Below, one piece after another: positions 15,889-25,165 of a stretch of 64,000 nt of DNA. This stretch comes from Desulfovibrio intestinalis (GTDB lineage Bacteria; Desulfobacterota; Desulfovibrionia; Desulfovibrionales; Desulfovibrionaceae). The translations under genes were made by a program, and so were the position numbers. Below the pieces are notes generated by a model that saw only the letters and a program-made list of their open reading frames with translations, ran no database searches and was not told the origin of the DNA. The DNA lies in contig NZ_JACHGO010000001.1 in the NCBI RefSeq assembly GCF_014202345.1, positions 558,001 to 622,000 of the forward strand, read 5' to 3'. Numbering within the stretch: the first letter of the stretch is position 1; the number at the start of each line of letters is the position of its first letter.

Positions 15889-16923
15889 ATGATTAAAAAT
15901 ATTGCTCCATTACTGGGGAAATGCGTTGGTTGTTTGAGCATCGCCCTACTTACAGTCACATTGGCATTTTCATGTTGCTTTGCTGCGTCCTCTTCGCCTG
16001 AAGCAATTCTTGTATTCGGGCACAAAAATCCTGACACAGATAGTATTGTGGGCGCACTGGCTGCAAGCCATTTGCTAAATAAAACCGGCAGGCCTGCCAT
16101 TGCCATGTCGCAGGGCAAGGCGAATCCTGAAACGGAATTTGTGCTTAAAAAGTTTGGGCTTTCCATGCCCGCTATGCTTGGTCCTGTGGCTGGCAGGTCT
16201 GTGGGCATTGTGGACTTCAACGATGCCGCACAGGGGCCGGATGACCTCAAAGAAGCTTCTTTGGTTTTTATTGCCGACCACCACAAACTTGGAGGCTTGA
16301 GTACAGCTGTTCCGCTGGAAGTGTGGTTATTGCCGCTCGGCAGCGTGAATACCGTGCTTTATGAAATGATGCTTTTTTATAAGGTGGACATTCCCAAAGA
16401 ACTTGCTGGTGGAATGCTGTGCGCCATTATTTCTGATACGGTCATGTATCAGTCTGTTACAACCACAGAGCGTGACAAGGCTGCTGGCAACGCATTGGCC
16501 AAAATTTCGGGTGTACGCGACCAGAAGGCTCTGGCTCACGAGCTTTTCAAGGCGAAATCAGCATTGGACGGCGTTTCTACTCGTGAAATGGTGCTTCGTG
16601 ACTATAAAAATTTTGAAATGAGCGGCACCCCTGTGGGAGTGGGGCAGCTTGAAGTACTTTCCTTGGACATGTTGGCGGAAAAGAAAAAAGACCTGTTGGC
16701 CGCAATGGCCCAAATCAAAAAAGAAACGAATCTGAACAGCATTTTTCTTATGCTTACCGACATCAGCAAGCAAGGTACAGAAATGCTGGCGATAAGCGAT
16801 GATTCCGCGCTTCCGTCAACGGCCTTCAAGACTGAATTCAAGGATTCATCTGCCTGGCTGCCCGGCGTCATGAGCCGTAAAAAACAGGTGATCCCATTTC
16901 TGGAGGAAGTGTTCAAAAAATAG
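15889..16923 (+). CDS. ppaC: Exported manganese-type (family II) inorganic pyrophosphatase
   Basis: 344 residues with a signal sequence (hydrophobic about 10-32, ending near CCFAASS), then a DHH-family pyrophosphatase. Motifs compared with Bacillus PpaC: GHKNPDTDS (44-52; H45, D49, D51), D109-F-N (usually DHN), DHH (130-132), IISD (D183) and the C-terminal SRKKQVIP (329-336). All metal ligands are present. Two deviations are seen: His to Phe after D109, and YQS where the family has FKSP, removing a phosphate-binding lysine. Family II enzymes are normally cytosolic; export together with these changes suggests a periplasmic PPi or modified-substrate hydrolase. It has its own promoter gap and terminator. 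Confidence 0.88.
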   Translation: MIKNIAPLLGKCVGCLSIALLTVTLAFSCCFAASSSPEAILVFGHKNPDTDSIVGALAASHLLNKTGRPAIAMSQGKANPETEFVLKKFGLSMPAMLGPVAGRSVGIVDFNDAAQGPDDLKEASLVFIADHHKLGGLSTAVPLEVWLLPLGSVNTVLYEMMLFYKVDIPKELAGGMLCAIISDTVMYQSVTTTERDKAAGNALAKISGVRDQKALAHELFKAKSALDGVSTREMVLRDYKNFEMSGTPVGVGQLEVLSLDMLAEKKKDLLAAMAQIKKETNLNSIFLMLTDISKQGTEMLAISDDSALPSTAFKTEFKDSSAWLPGVMSRKKQVIPFLEEVFKK

Positions 16924-17754
16924 CTATATGGCCTAACGCTAGCAATGTGGCAAGTAATGGTTGCCTGCGTTTGATTCCATAGGAAAAGTCAATCATCTGA
17001 ATGTAGGCCGCACAGCTTTAGTCAGTTTGATATTATGCTTATGCCATGTGTAGGGCTTAAATTAGAAGCCCCAGTTTGCTTAATTGGGGCTTCTTACGAA
17101 CTTTTCAGTACTAAACGTTTTCTGGGGGCGCAGTACTTATCAGCACGATCAGATTGTTAAAGCCATATGCACAAAATAACTGTCGTACTCAACCTTGCTT
17201 CTCACAGCTATGCTGGCAACCTATGCCAGTTTTTCCTTTTTTACATGTTAAACTATTTCTATCTGTTGCGGGTAATTTGTTAGTCTTTTTTCCTGTTGGC
17301 TCAATGGGAATGTGTTATTTATCCCTCGCCACCACCGCCGAAAGAAATTTTACTGCAAAGCTGAAATCATTTCATTGAGTTGCAGGTCAGGGCGAAAATA
17401 TTGTCGTAAATTTTTAAACATTCATGCATGTTATGAAAACTATAAGGTTAGTTTTAATTATTGTTTCGAAACTGCCCCTGGTCCCTTGTATCTAAATAAA
17501 CTAACTGATAGCTATTAATGTATATAGTCGCTGCGTTAATTGACCGCGAAAATATTTGAGAACAAAGCTCACTAGAGAGCAAGAATCTCTCGCCAGCACA
17601 CATCAGGTCTGTGTAGCTGTTTGCCCATCTGAAAAATCTTACTCTCTTGCCAGAGGGTTTGAGCACCGCTTCTCTGCTATTCCAGCCAAATTTCTTCGTC
17701 GGTGTTTCGCTTAACGCGAAGATTCCCCGGCATTCTTCAAATAAGGAGAGCACT
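16924..17754. other. Non-coding gap before the urease operon
   Basis: 831 bases. A terminator-like hairpin for the pyrophosphatase gene lies at 17064-17094. The remainder has scattered short frames without support and must contain the urease promoter. I could not identify a nickel- or nitrogen-responsive site, nor a sigma-54 promoter. Confidence 0.5.
17064..17094 (+). terminator. Terminator-like hairpin after ppaC
   Basis: A 10-bp stem AGAAGCCCCA / TGGGGCTTCT with an 11-base loop, about 140 bases after the stop. It has a weak T tail. Confidence 0.65.
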
Positions 17755-18057
17755 ATGCATCTTACTCCGCGAGAATTGGACAAATTGATGATCCATACTC
17801 TGGCCATGCTGGCTCTGCAGCGCAAGGCTAAGGGGCTCAAACTCAACCATCCTGAAGCCGTGGCTGTTCTGTCTGCTGCTGCTCTGGAAGGTGCGCGTGA
17901 AGGCAAAACAGTGGAAGAGGTCATGGACGGCACCAGAAAGGTGCTCACCAAAGACGATGTTATGGACGGTGTGGCCGACATGATCCCTATCGTACAGGTA
18001 GAAGCCGTGTTCACTGACGGCAGTCGCCTGGTTACCATCCATCATCCCATCAACTGA
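17755..18057 (+). CDS. ureA: Urease gamma subunit
   Basis: 100 residues, the standard length of a separate gamma subunit. It begins [11 protein letters not shown] and contains the [24 protein letters not shown] and [20 protein letters not shown] blocks typical of UreA. Part of the nickel urease (UreABC)3 that hydrolyses urea to ammonia and carbamate in the cytosol. AAGGAG lies 6 bases before the ATG at 17755; a longer upstream frame is not supported. First gene of a rightward ureABCEFGD operon, with ureB 14 bases downstream. Confidence 0.97.
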   Translation: MHLTPRELDKLMIHTLAMLALQRKAKGLKLNHPEAVAVLSAAALEGAREGKTVEEVMDGTRKVLTKDDVMDGVADMIPIVQVEAVFTDGSRLVTIHHPIN

Positions 18058-18071
18058 TCAGGAGGCCGGAC

Positions 18072-18467
18072 ATGTCGCAAACTTCATCATCCAAAGTTCC
18101 CGTGGGCGGCGTCATCTACTCTGATACTCCCATTGAATTTAACGAAGGGCGTCCCACTGTGACGCTCAAAGTGCGTAATACAGGCGACCGGCCCATCCAG
18201 GTTGGTTCGCATTATCATTTTTTTGAAGTGAATCGGGCCCTTGAGTTTGACCGTGCAGCCGCTTACGGCATGCGCCTCAATATTTCAGCTACCACCGCCA
18301 TCCGTTTTGAACCCGGCGACGAGAAAACCGTCAGCCTGGTGGCTATTGGTGGTACGGCCAGCACCTTCGGGTTTAACAACTTGGTGGACGGTTGGACAGG
18401 CAATCCCCATCTCAAACCTATTGATGTCAAAAATGCCATAGACATAGGCTTCAAAAACTCCAAGTAA
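18072..18467 (+). CDS. ureB: Urease beta subunit
   Basis: 131 residues. Family blocks include [63 protein letters not shown] and GFNNLVDG. The beta subunit forms part of the trimer interface and supports the flap of the UreC active site. AGGAGG precedes the ATG. The subunits are separate, as in enterobacterial ureases, rather than fused as in Helicobacter. Confidence 0.97.
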   Translation: MSQTSSSKVPVGGVIYSDTPIEFNEGRPTVTLKVRNTGDRPIQVGSHYHFFEVNRALEFDRAAAYGMRLNISATTAIRFEPGDEKTVSLVAIGGTASTFGFNNLVDGWTGNPHLKPIDVKNAIDIGFKNSK

Positions 18468-18516
18468 TTCCGCGGCTGTGCCAGCGAATCACGCTGGCTA
18501 ACGCAAGGAGAATATT

Positions 18517-20235
18517 ATGCCCAAGATTTCTCATCAGGAATACGCAGCTCTGTTTGGCCCTACCGTTGGCGACAAAATCCGTCTGGGCGACACTGACCTC
18601 TATATTGAAATTGAAAAAGATCTGCGCGGATACGGCGACGAAGCCGTGTACGGCGGCGGCAAGACCCTGCGTGGCGGCATGGGCGGTGACGCCCGGATGA
18701 CCCGCGATACGGGCGTGCTTGATATAGTCATCACCAACGTCACCATCGTTGACCCTGTGCAGGGCGTCATCAAGGCAGACGTGGGCATTCGCGATGGCAA
18801 GATTGTTGGCATCGGCAAGGCTGGCAATCCCTCAATGATGGACAATGTGGACCCCAATCTTGTGTGCGGCAATGCCACTGACGCCATCTCTGGCGAGCAT
18901 CTCATCCTCACTGCTGCGGGCATCGACACCCATATTCACATGATTTCGCCCCAGCAGGCCTATGCGGCTTTATCCAACGGCGTGACCACCTTTATTGGCG
19001 GCGGTGTTGGCCCCACCGATGGCACCAATGGCACAACCATCACTCCCGGTTCGTGGAACCTCGCCAAGATGATAAAGGCCGCTGAAGGTCTGCCCATCAA
19101 TATGGGTTTTCTGGGCAAGGGGCACGCTTACAATGCCGCGCCGCTTATAGAGCAGATTGAAGCTGGGGCCGTGGGGCTCAAATGCCACGAAGACTGGGGA
19201 ACAACGCCCGCGCTGCTGCATGCGGCTCTGAGCGTGGCCGACATGATGGACGTTCAGGTTTCAGTACATACCGACACCCTGAATGAGGCGGGCTATGTTG
19301 AAGACACCATTGCCGCCATTGATGGCCGTGTCATCCACACCTACCACACTGAAGGTGCGGGTGGCGGCCATGCTCCCGACATCATCAAGGTGGCCTCTTA
19401 TCCCAATGTGCTGCCCAGCTCGACAAATCCTACCTTGCCTTACGGCATCAATACCCAGGCAGAATTGTTCGACATGATTATGGTCTGCCATAATCTCAAT
19501 CATAATGTGCCATCGGACGTGGCCTTTGCGGAAAGCCGCGTGCGCGCTGAAACCATTGCGGCTGAAAACGTTCTGCATGACATGGGCGTTATCTCAATGT
19601 TTTCAAGCGATTCGCAGGCTATGGGCCGTGTGGGCGAAAACTGGCTGCGTGCCATCCAAACCGCCGACGCTATGAAAGCTGGGCGCGGCAAGTTGCCTGA
19701 AGACGCACCCGGCAACGACAACTTTCGTGTGCTGCGCTATGTGGCCAAGATTACTATCAACCCAGCTATTACCCATGGTTTCAGCCATTTGCTGGGTTCT
19801 GTGGAAATTGGCAAGGTCGCTGACCTCGTACTGTGGGAACCCGCTTTCTTTGGGGCCAAACCCAAAATGATCATCAAGGGCGGCATGATCAACTGGGCCA
19901 ATATGGGGGACCCCAATGCCTCCCTGCCCACGCCGCAACCCACCTATTACCGTCCCATGTTCGGCGCCTATGGCAAGGCCCTCACAGACACGCGCATCAC
20001 CTTTGTTTCCCAGGCTGCGGCTGAAAGGGACATCAAGAACAAACTGGGGCTGTGCAGCATGGTTGAACCCGTCAAACGCATCCGCAGTCTGTCCAAGCAT
20101 GATCTCGTTCGCAACGGTAAAACTCCGGTCATTGATGTTGACCCGGAAACCTTTGCCGTCAAGGTAGACGGCGTGCATGCCACGGTTAAACCTGCCAGCA
20201 AGGTTGCCCTGGGACATCTGCATTTCTTCAGCTAG
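18517..20235 (+). CDS. ureC: Urease alpha (catalytic) subunit
   Basis: 572 residues, full length. Nickel-site residues are all visible: DTHIHM (two His ligands), the carbamylated lysine in [33 protein letters not shown], the flap cysteine in [20 protein letters not shown] and the aspartate in [12 protein letters not shown]. One small difference is Cys where most ureases have Ile in GLKxHEDWG. AAGGAG lies upstream of the start. The enzyme should be active once loaded by the accessory proteins encoded downstream. Confidence 0.98.
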   Translation: MPKISHQEYAALFGPTVGDKIRLGDTDLYIEIEKDLRGYGDEAVYGGGKTLRGGMGGDARMTRDTGVLDIVITNVTIVDPVQGVIKADVGIRDGKIVGIGKAGNPSMMDNVDPNLVCGNATDAISGEHLILTAAGIDTHIHMISPQQAYAALSNGVTTFIGGGVGPTDGTNGTTITPGSWNLAKMIKAAEGLPINMGFLGKGHAYNAAPLIEQIEAGAVGLKCHEDWGTTPALLHAALSVADMMDVQVSVHTDTLNEAGYVEDTIAAIDGRVIHTYHTEGAGGGHAPDIIKVASYPNVLPSSTNPTLPYGINTQAELFDMIMVCHNLNHNVPSDVAFAESRVRAETIAAENVLHDMGVISMFSSDSQAMGRVGENWLRAIQTADAMKAGRGKLPEDAPGNDNFRVLRYVAKITINPAITHGFSHLLGSVEIGKVADLVLWEPAFFGAKPKMIIKGGMINWANMGDPNASLPTPQPTYYRPMFGAYGKALTDTRITFVSQAAAERDIKNKLGLCSMVEPVKRIRSLSKHDLVRNGKTPVIDVDPETFAVKVDGVHATVKPASKVALGHLHFFS

Positions 20236-20280
20236 GGCAAGCGGACTTTACATTGAGCTGTCAAACCAAGCAGCGCTTGC

Positions 20281-20420
20281 CTGTGCAAAACACTTTGGCC
20301 CTGACAAGCTTTGTTTTGCACAGCGACACCACTGCGGATGTATGGCCGATGTAAAGGCGAGAATGATCTGGAGATTATCTTATTTGATACATGAGCCTCC
20401 GGGGGCCATAAACCCCCGGA
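20281..20420 (+). promoter_or_regulatory. Two hairpins between ureC and ureE
   Basis: In the 216-base gap, CTGTGCAAAAC pairs with GTTTTGCACAG (20281-20291 / 20323-20333), and a short GC-rich stem TCCGGGG / CCCCGGA lies at 20398-20404 / 20414-20420, just before the ureE ribosome-binding site. Neither has a T tail. They may separate structural from accessory gene expression through mRNA processing or partial attenuation. Confidence 0.45.
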
Positions 20421-20451
20421 AGCAACCAAATATATACGAGGAAAGATCATT

Positions 20452-21363
20452 ATGCAGTTAGTGGAACACGTTCTTGGCAATGTTGAATACGGTCATTGGA
20501 AAGAAAAACTCGTCGATGCCACTATTGATATACTTGATCTGAGCCAGTGGGACGCGCAAAAAAATCGCCTTCGCAAGCAAAGCAGGGGCGGGCGTGTTGT
20601 GGCTGTATCTCTTGATCGTGATGAGTTTTTGCATAACGGCGATGTTCTTGTTTGGGATGAAGAGTCAAAAACCGCCGTGGTTTGCAAAATAGATCTTTGT
20701 GAAGTGCTGGTGGTGGAACTGGAAGCCTTGACGGAGCTTGATCCGGGCACTCTGGTTGAGCGCAGCGTTGCCCTTGGGCACGCGCTGGGCAATCAACACT
20801 GGCCTGCCGTCGTGCGTGAAGGCAGAATTTATGTGCCAATGTCCGTGGACAGGACAGTCATGAACTCCGTCATGAACACGCATCATTTCGCTGGGGTTCG
20901 TTACAGTTTTGTTTCTGGCGAAGAGGTGGCGGCCCTGCTTTCTCCTGCACAGTCGCGCAGACTGTTTGGTGGCAGTGAACGCCCCGTTGATGCGCGCACT
21001 CACGGCCATTCGCACAAGCCTGTGGCCATTCTTGATGAAGATTCCAGCCACGGACACAAGCATCACCGTGAGCACGATCACGACCATCACCACGAGCATG
21101 GTCACCATCACGAACACCAAAACGAGCACAAACACCATCACCATCATGATGGCGAAGGTCATGAACACCATCATCATGACGGCTATGAAGGCCACGGCGA
21201 AGACCATCAGCGCAATCATGAGCAAAAGCACCCGCACGATGGAGGGCACGAGCATAAGCATGATCACGCCGATGGACATAAGGGCAAGCATCATGAGCAC
21301 GACCATCATGAGCATCACGGCCACAAGCATGACCACTGCCACGGCCGTAAGCACGGCGGGTAG
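20452..21363 (+). CDS. ureE: Urease nickel metallochaperone UreE with giant His-rich tail
   Basis: 303 residues against about 150-160 in most families. Residues 1 to about 175 form the two UreE domains, with the conserved metal-binding region LGNQHWPAVV (counterpart of the Klebsiella His96 site) and HHFAGVRYSF. From about residue 183 to the end runs a tail with about 50 histidines mixed with Asp, Glu, Lys and Gly. His-rich UreE tails bind and store Ni(II). This one is several times longer than the Klebsiella tail of about 15 residues. GAGGAAAG precedes the ATG. It delivers nickel to the UreFGD-apourease complex. Confidence 0.95.
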   Translation: MQLVEHVLGNVEYGHWKEKLVDATIDILDLSQWDAQKNRLRKQSRGGRVVAVSLDRDEFLHNGDVLVWDEESKTAVVCKIDLCEVLVVELEALTELDPGTLVERSVALGHALGNQHWPAVVREGRIYVPMSVDRTVMNSVMNTHHFAGVRYSFVSGEEVAALLSPAQSRRLFGGSERPVDARTHGHSHKPVAILDEDSSHGHKHHREHDHDHHHEHGHHHEHQNEHKHHHHHDGEGHEHHHHDGYEGHGEDHQRNHEQKHPHDGGHEHKHDHADGHKGKHHEHDHHEHHGHKHDHCHGRKHGG

Positions 21364-21366
21364 GGT

Positions 21367-22182
21367 ATGAAAAACCCGCAAAAATCACGGCGTACCGCCA
21401 ATGTAAAAACTGCCAGGCAGGCGGAGCAACCAGATGCGGCATCCGGCCAAAGAGTATTCACCTCTTCGGCTTCAAGCTTGTTCGGGCATATGGGCGGTGG
21501 CGTGCTTTCATTGGTGCGCATGATGCAATTTGGCGATTCAACATTGCCCATTGGCGCTTTCGCTTTTTCCAATGCTTTGGAATCGGCTGTACAGAAAGGC
21601 ATAGTGCGGGACGCGCAAGATTTGCAGGATTACACGGCCTGCGCCATTGAACAGGCCGCCACAAGTGACGCCATCGGCCTTGCCTGGGCCATGCGCTATG
21701 CCGCGCAGGACGCCTGGGACGATCTCGTCATGGTGGATCATGAAGTGCATTGTCGCCGGCTGCCTGAAGAGTCGCGCCTTATGTCTGTGCGTATGGGGAA
21801 AAAGCTTGTGGAAATGTGCCTGAGCACCACGGGCCTGTCTGGCCTGGATATCTGGCTCGGGCGCATTAATGCGCACGAAACGCCCGGCACCTATCCCGTA
21901 AGCCTTGGCTTGTTGTTCAGCCGCATGGGGCTGCCCGTGCAGCAGGCTTTGGTGGTGCACCAGTATGGCCTTGCCGCAACCATTCTTAACGCGGCCTTGC
22001 GGCTCATGAGAGTCACTCATCTGGATACACAGCGCATCCTATTCCGACTTATGGAAAATATTGACCGTCAGTGCGCTGTGGCTTCTTCAGTGCCGCTTGA
22101 GCGTATGTCCACTTATGCTCCCATGTCTGAAATTCTTGGCGCAGTGCACGTGAAGGCACATGTGCGCATGTTCATGAACTGA
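21367..22182 (+). CDS. ureF: Urease accessory protein UreF
   Basis: 271 residues. The UreF core starts around residue 48 (LVRMMQFGDSTLPIGAFAFS) and continues with the all-helical fold (GLSGLDIWLGR, ETPGTYPVSLGLL, HQYGLAATILNAALRLMRVTH). The N-terminal 45 residues are basic and Ser/Ala-rich, an unusual extension; a start closer to the core (Met 42 or Met 52) is possible, but the first ATG is only 3 bases after the ureE stop, consistent with coupling. UreF acts as a GTPase-gating partner of UreG in nickel insertion. Confidence 0.93.
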   Translation: MKNPQKSRRTANVKTARQAEQPDAASGQRVFTSSASSLFGHMGGGVLSLVRMMQFGDSTLPIGAFAFSNALESAVQKGIVRDAQDLQDYTACAIEQAATSDAIGLAWAMRYAAQDAWDDLVMVDHEVHCRRLPEESRLMSVRMGKKLVEMCLSTTGLSGLDIWLGRINAHETPGTYPVSLGLLFSRMGLPVQQALVVHQYGLAATILNAALRLMRVTHLDTQRILFRLMENIDRQCAVASSVPLERMSTYAPMSEILGAVHVKAHVRMFMN

Positions 22183-22250
22183 CTGTATTGTAAAAAAGGG
22201 CTGATCTGTGTGCCGCAAGGCCCGACAGCCATAAATACAAGGATATTTTC

Positions 22251-22889
22251 GTGAAAAAAATTACGCGCATTGGCGTGGGTGGGCCTGTCGGCTCCGGAAA
22301 AACGGCCATCATTGAGGCGGTAACTCCTGTTCTTATCAAGCGCGGTTTTAAACCGCTCATTATCACCAACGACGTGGTCACCACTGAAGACGCCAAGCAT
22401 GTGCAGCGCACCTTGGCTGGCATACTTGAAGCAGACCGCATTGTGGGCGTGGAAACCGGAGCTTGCCCGCACACTGCCATACGCGAAGACCCCAGCATGA
22501 ATCTGGCTGCTGTTGAGGATCTTGAAACGCGCTTCCCTGACAGTGACCTCATATTCATCGAAAGCGGCGGCGACAACTTGACCCTGACCTTCAGCCCGGC
22601 TTTGGCAGATTTTTTCATCTACGTCATTGACGTGGCGGCGGGAGACAAAATTCCCCGCAAAAACGGTCCGGGTGTTTGTCAGTCGGACATTCTGGTCATC
22701 AACAAGGAAGACCTCGCTCCTTATGTGAACGCCAGCCTTGAAGTTATGGACCGCGATTCGCGCCTTATGCGCGGTGACAAACCCTTTATTTTCACCAATT
22801 GCATGACAGGAAAAAACATTGAAGAGCTGACGGACATGATCGTGCGTGACGCGCTCTTTGATTACAAGCCAGACCCGAAGGGAGTCTAG
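22251..22889 (+). CDS. ureG: Urease accessory GTPase UreG
   Basis: 212 residues from a GTG at 22251, eight bases after AAGG. SIMIBI-class GTPase: the P-loop [11 protein letters not shown] lies at about 7-17, followed by [10 protein letters not shown], the Cys-Pro-His metal site in [26 protein letters not shown] and the base-recognition NKEDLAPYV. It couples GTP hydrolysis to nickel delivery into urease. It lacks the N-terminal His stretch of some UreG proteins; UreE carries the histidines here. Confidence 0.97.
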   Translation: MKKITRIGVGGPVGSGKTAIIEAVTPVLIKRGFKPLIITNDVVTTEDAKHVQRTLAGILEADRIVGVETGACPHTAIREDPSMNLAAVEDLETRFPDSDLIFIESGGDNLTLTFSPALADFFIYVIDVAAGDKIPRKNGPGVCQSDILVINKEDLAPYVNASLEVMDRDSRLMRGDKPFIFTNCMTGKNIEELTDMIVRDALFDYKPDPKGV

Positions 22890-22890
22890 C

Positions 22891-23919
22891 ATGAACGCAC
22901 CGGCATACCTGCTTACGCCACAGGCGGCGCTTCTGGCGCGCGAGGCTATAAGTGCTGCGAGCAGCCGCTCCCGGGTGGAGCTTGCCAAGGAAGAGCTGGA
23001 CCGCATCTGCGAGGAGGCCGTGGAGTGCAGCCCCTACCGGGACGAGCCAATACAGATGCAAAGCGGGGTAGTAGGCAAATACGGCTATCTGCGCCTGGGG
23101 TTCCGCAAGGAAGCTGAGGGGCATAGCCGTTTGTACGATATTGACAGGCGGGTGCCATTTCTGGCGCAGCGCGGCCTGTATTGGGATCAGGGGCTGCCCG
23201 GCATGCCCTGCATCTTCATAATCAGCACCACGGGCTGCGTTATTCAGGGCGACCGCATGTATCTTGAAATCAATGTGGAACCTGACGCTATGGGCCATGT
23301 GACCACGCAATCTGCGACAAAGGTTCACATGATGGAAGCCAACTATGCCGCCCAGTATCAGAAAATAACGGTGGAGCAGGGGGGCTATCTGGAATTTATG
23401 CCCGACCCACTCATCCTGCATCGCGATACGCGCTTTCTTTCCGAAACACGCATTGAGATTTCGGAAAGTGCATCCATGATTTATTCAGAAATTCTGCTAC
23501 CCGGCAGAAAGTATCATCATGAAAAAGAGCTTTTCGGGTTTGATCTTTTTTCTTCGCGCATTATGGCCATCCGGCAAGAAAGTGGAGAAAAAATATTTGC
23601 CGAAAAATTTGTTCTGGAGCCAAAGGTTGCCGGAGTGCTCGGCACGGGCATTAACAATGGATTTGAGGTTTTCGGCAACGTAGTGCTGCTCACGCAGCCA
23701 GAAAATACGCTCAAGATTCGCGATGTTGTGGGTGCTGATGTGGATTTTGCCAATCGTATCGCCTTCGGGGCTTCAGTGCTGCCCGGCGAGAATGGACTGG
23801 TCTTCAAGGTTCTCGGCGATACTTCCGAATCTGTAAGGGCCAAGGTCAGAAAATTTTGGGGCACAGCCCGTGAAGTCATAACGGGCGCGTCGCTGCCCGC
23901 AGAATTTCTATGGCGATAG
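22891..23919 (+). CDS. ureD: Urease accessory protein UreD (UreH)
   Basis: 342 residues from the ATG at 22891, which follows GAAGGGAG directly after the ureG stop. Family blocks: GCVIQGDRMYLEINVEPDA, TTQSATKVHMM, LEFMPDPLILHRDTRFLSET, LLPGRKYHHEKELF. The N-terminal 70 residues are more variable. UreD scaffolds the UreFG complex on apourease. The gene is last in the urease set, an order (ABCEFGD) different from the enterobacterial DABCEFG. Confidence 0.95.
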   Translation: MNAPAYLLTPQAALLAREAISAASSRSRVELAKEELDRICEEAVECSPYRDEPIQMQSGVVGKYGYLRLGFRKEAEGHSRLYDIDRRVPFLAQRGLYWDQGLPGMPCIFIISTTGCVIQGDRMYLEINVEPDAMGHVTTQSATKVHMMEANYAAQYQKITVEQGGYLEFMPDPLILHRDTRFLSETRIEISESASMIYSEILLPGRKYHHEKELFGFDLFSSRIMAIRQESGEKIFAEKFVLEPKVAGVLGTGINNGFEVFGNVVLLTQPENTLKIRDVVGADVDFANRIAFGASVLPGENGLVFKVLGDTSESVRAKVRKFWGTAREVITGASLPAEFLWR

Positions 23920-24047
23920 AGCTTCTGCTTGGCAGTCATTCTTTTGGAGATTTCTTCATTTTGCCGACTGCCAGAGTTAGCAGCGCATAATTGGGGGGCA
24001 AATTTTACCCCTGTAACGGTTCAAACGGACAAACTGGAGGCAGTGTT

Positions 24048-25043
24048 ATGAGCACAGCCAGTGATATGCCCGCCAACTGGTGGAATACCGCGGCGGCCAA
24101 AAATCCGGCGCTGCATTTTATGGACGTGCTGCTGCGTGGCGTAGGGCAGGTCATGTTTCAAAACAATCCCCTCACAGGCCTGCTGTTTCTGGTGGGCATC
24201 TTTTGGGGAGCCTATAGCGCTAACATGCCCGCTGTGGCCTGGGGCGGCCTGCTGGGTCTTCTTATGGGCACACTGACGGCCTATGCCATCAACGCTCCCA
24301 AGGAAGACATCAATATTGGCCTGCATGGCTACAATGGTGTACTTGTCGGGGTGGCTTTACCTACCTTTTTCTCTCCCACGCCCACTTTGTGGGCCTACAT
24401 AGTAGCCGGGGGCATTTTTTCTACCATTCTTATGCTGGCCATAGCCCGTGTGTTCAAGACCTGGAAGGTGGCCGCCATGACGGCTCCCTTTGTTATAACT
24501 ACATGGTTTTTGATGTTTGCGGCGTACAATTTTGCCAATATCAAAATCTCGGGCCTTCCTCATGCCAGTATTTCCGTACAACCAACAGACATTTATGCTG
24601 TTACCATGCCCGAATTCTGGAAGGCCGCCTTTGCCGGAGTTTCGCAGGTTTTTCTGATTAATAACGTGGTTACGGGCGTTTTTTTTCTGGTGGGGCTGGC
24701 CTGCAATTTTGTCTGGGCAGCCATTTTTGCTTTTCTGGCTTCTATGCTCGCCGTAGGCACGGCCCTTTTTCTGGGCGCAGGAACTACGGCCATCGTGGCT
24801 GGCCTCTTTCAGTTCAGCGCAGTGCTGACAGCTATTGGGCTGGGAACGACCTTTTATCGTCCGTCCTGGCGTGTAGCCATTTACGCTATTGTGGGAACAA
24901 TTTTTACCGTGGTGGCCCAAGGTGCCCTGAACGTCGTGCTCAATGTTTACGGCGTGCCTACGCTTACCTTCCCCTTTGTTGTGGCTGCTTGGATATTCCT
25001 GCTGCCCAATCTTGATCTGGTGCCAGAAACCCACAGAAACTAA
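24048..25043 (+). CDS. Urea channel/transporter (UT family)
   Basis: 331 residues with about 10 membrane segments in two repeats, matching the UT/Yut urea-channel family. Family marks include the repeated NPLTGLLFLVGIF / NNVVTGVFFLVGLA segments and GLHGYNGVLVGVALPTFF. Urea passes down its gradient into the cytosol, where the adjacent urease consumes it. Start at 24048 with GGAGG 7 bases upstream. The nearest homologue type is the trimeric Desulfovibrio UT of known structure. The gap to ureD is 128 bases and there is no terminator, so it is probably co-transcribed. Confidence 0.93.
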   Translation: MSTASDMPANWWNTAAAKNPALHFMDVLLRGVGQVMFQNNPLTGLLFLVGIFWGAYSANMPAVAWGGLLGLLMGTLTAYAINAPKEDINIGLHGYNGVLVGVALPTFFSPTPTLWAYIVAGGIFSTILMLAIARVFKTWKVAAMTAPFVITTWFLMFAAYNFANIKISGLPHASISVQPTDIYAVTMPEFWKAAFAGVSQVFLINNVVTGVFFLVGLACNFVWAAIFAFLASMLAVGTALFLGAGTTAIVAGLFQFSAVLTAIGLGTTFYRPSWRVAIYAIVGTIFTVVAQGALNVVLNVYGVPTLTFPFVVAAWIFLLPNLDLVPETHRN

Positions 25044-25165
25044 AGCGTTTTGCCTTTAAATACTCTGGGGCTGCGTGAGCACCCGTATATTGTAAAGGCG
25101 TAAGTACCACTTCTGCCGTCACCAGCAAGTTTGCTTAATGCAATTAAAAATATTGTGGAGGAATT

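Noticed and set aside
17454..18038. Long reverse-strand frame over ureA (194 residues)
   Set aside because: It is a shadow of ureA and its leader; the Ser/Arg-rich composition is typical of antisense frames.
21040..21360. Histidine-codon repeats considered as a tandem DNA repeat or CRISPR-like array
   Set aside because: Units are short, irregular and in frame with UreE; there are no spacers.
20665..21381. Reverse-strand frame over ureE (238 residues, very Val/Met-rich)
   Set aside because: It arises from the CAT/CAC histidine repeats read on the other strand; hydrophobic valine/methionine runs are an artefact.
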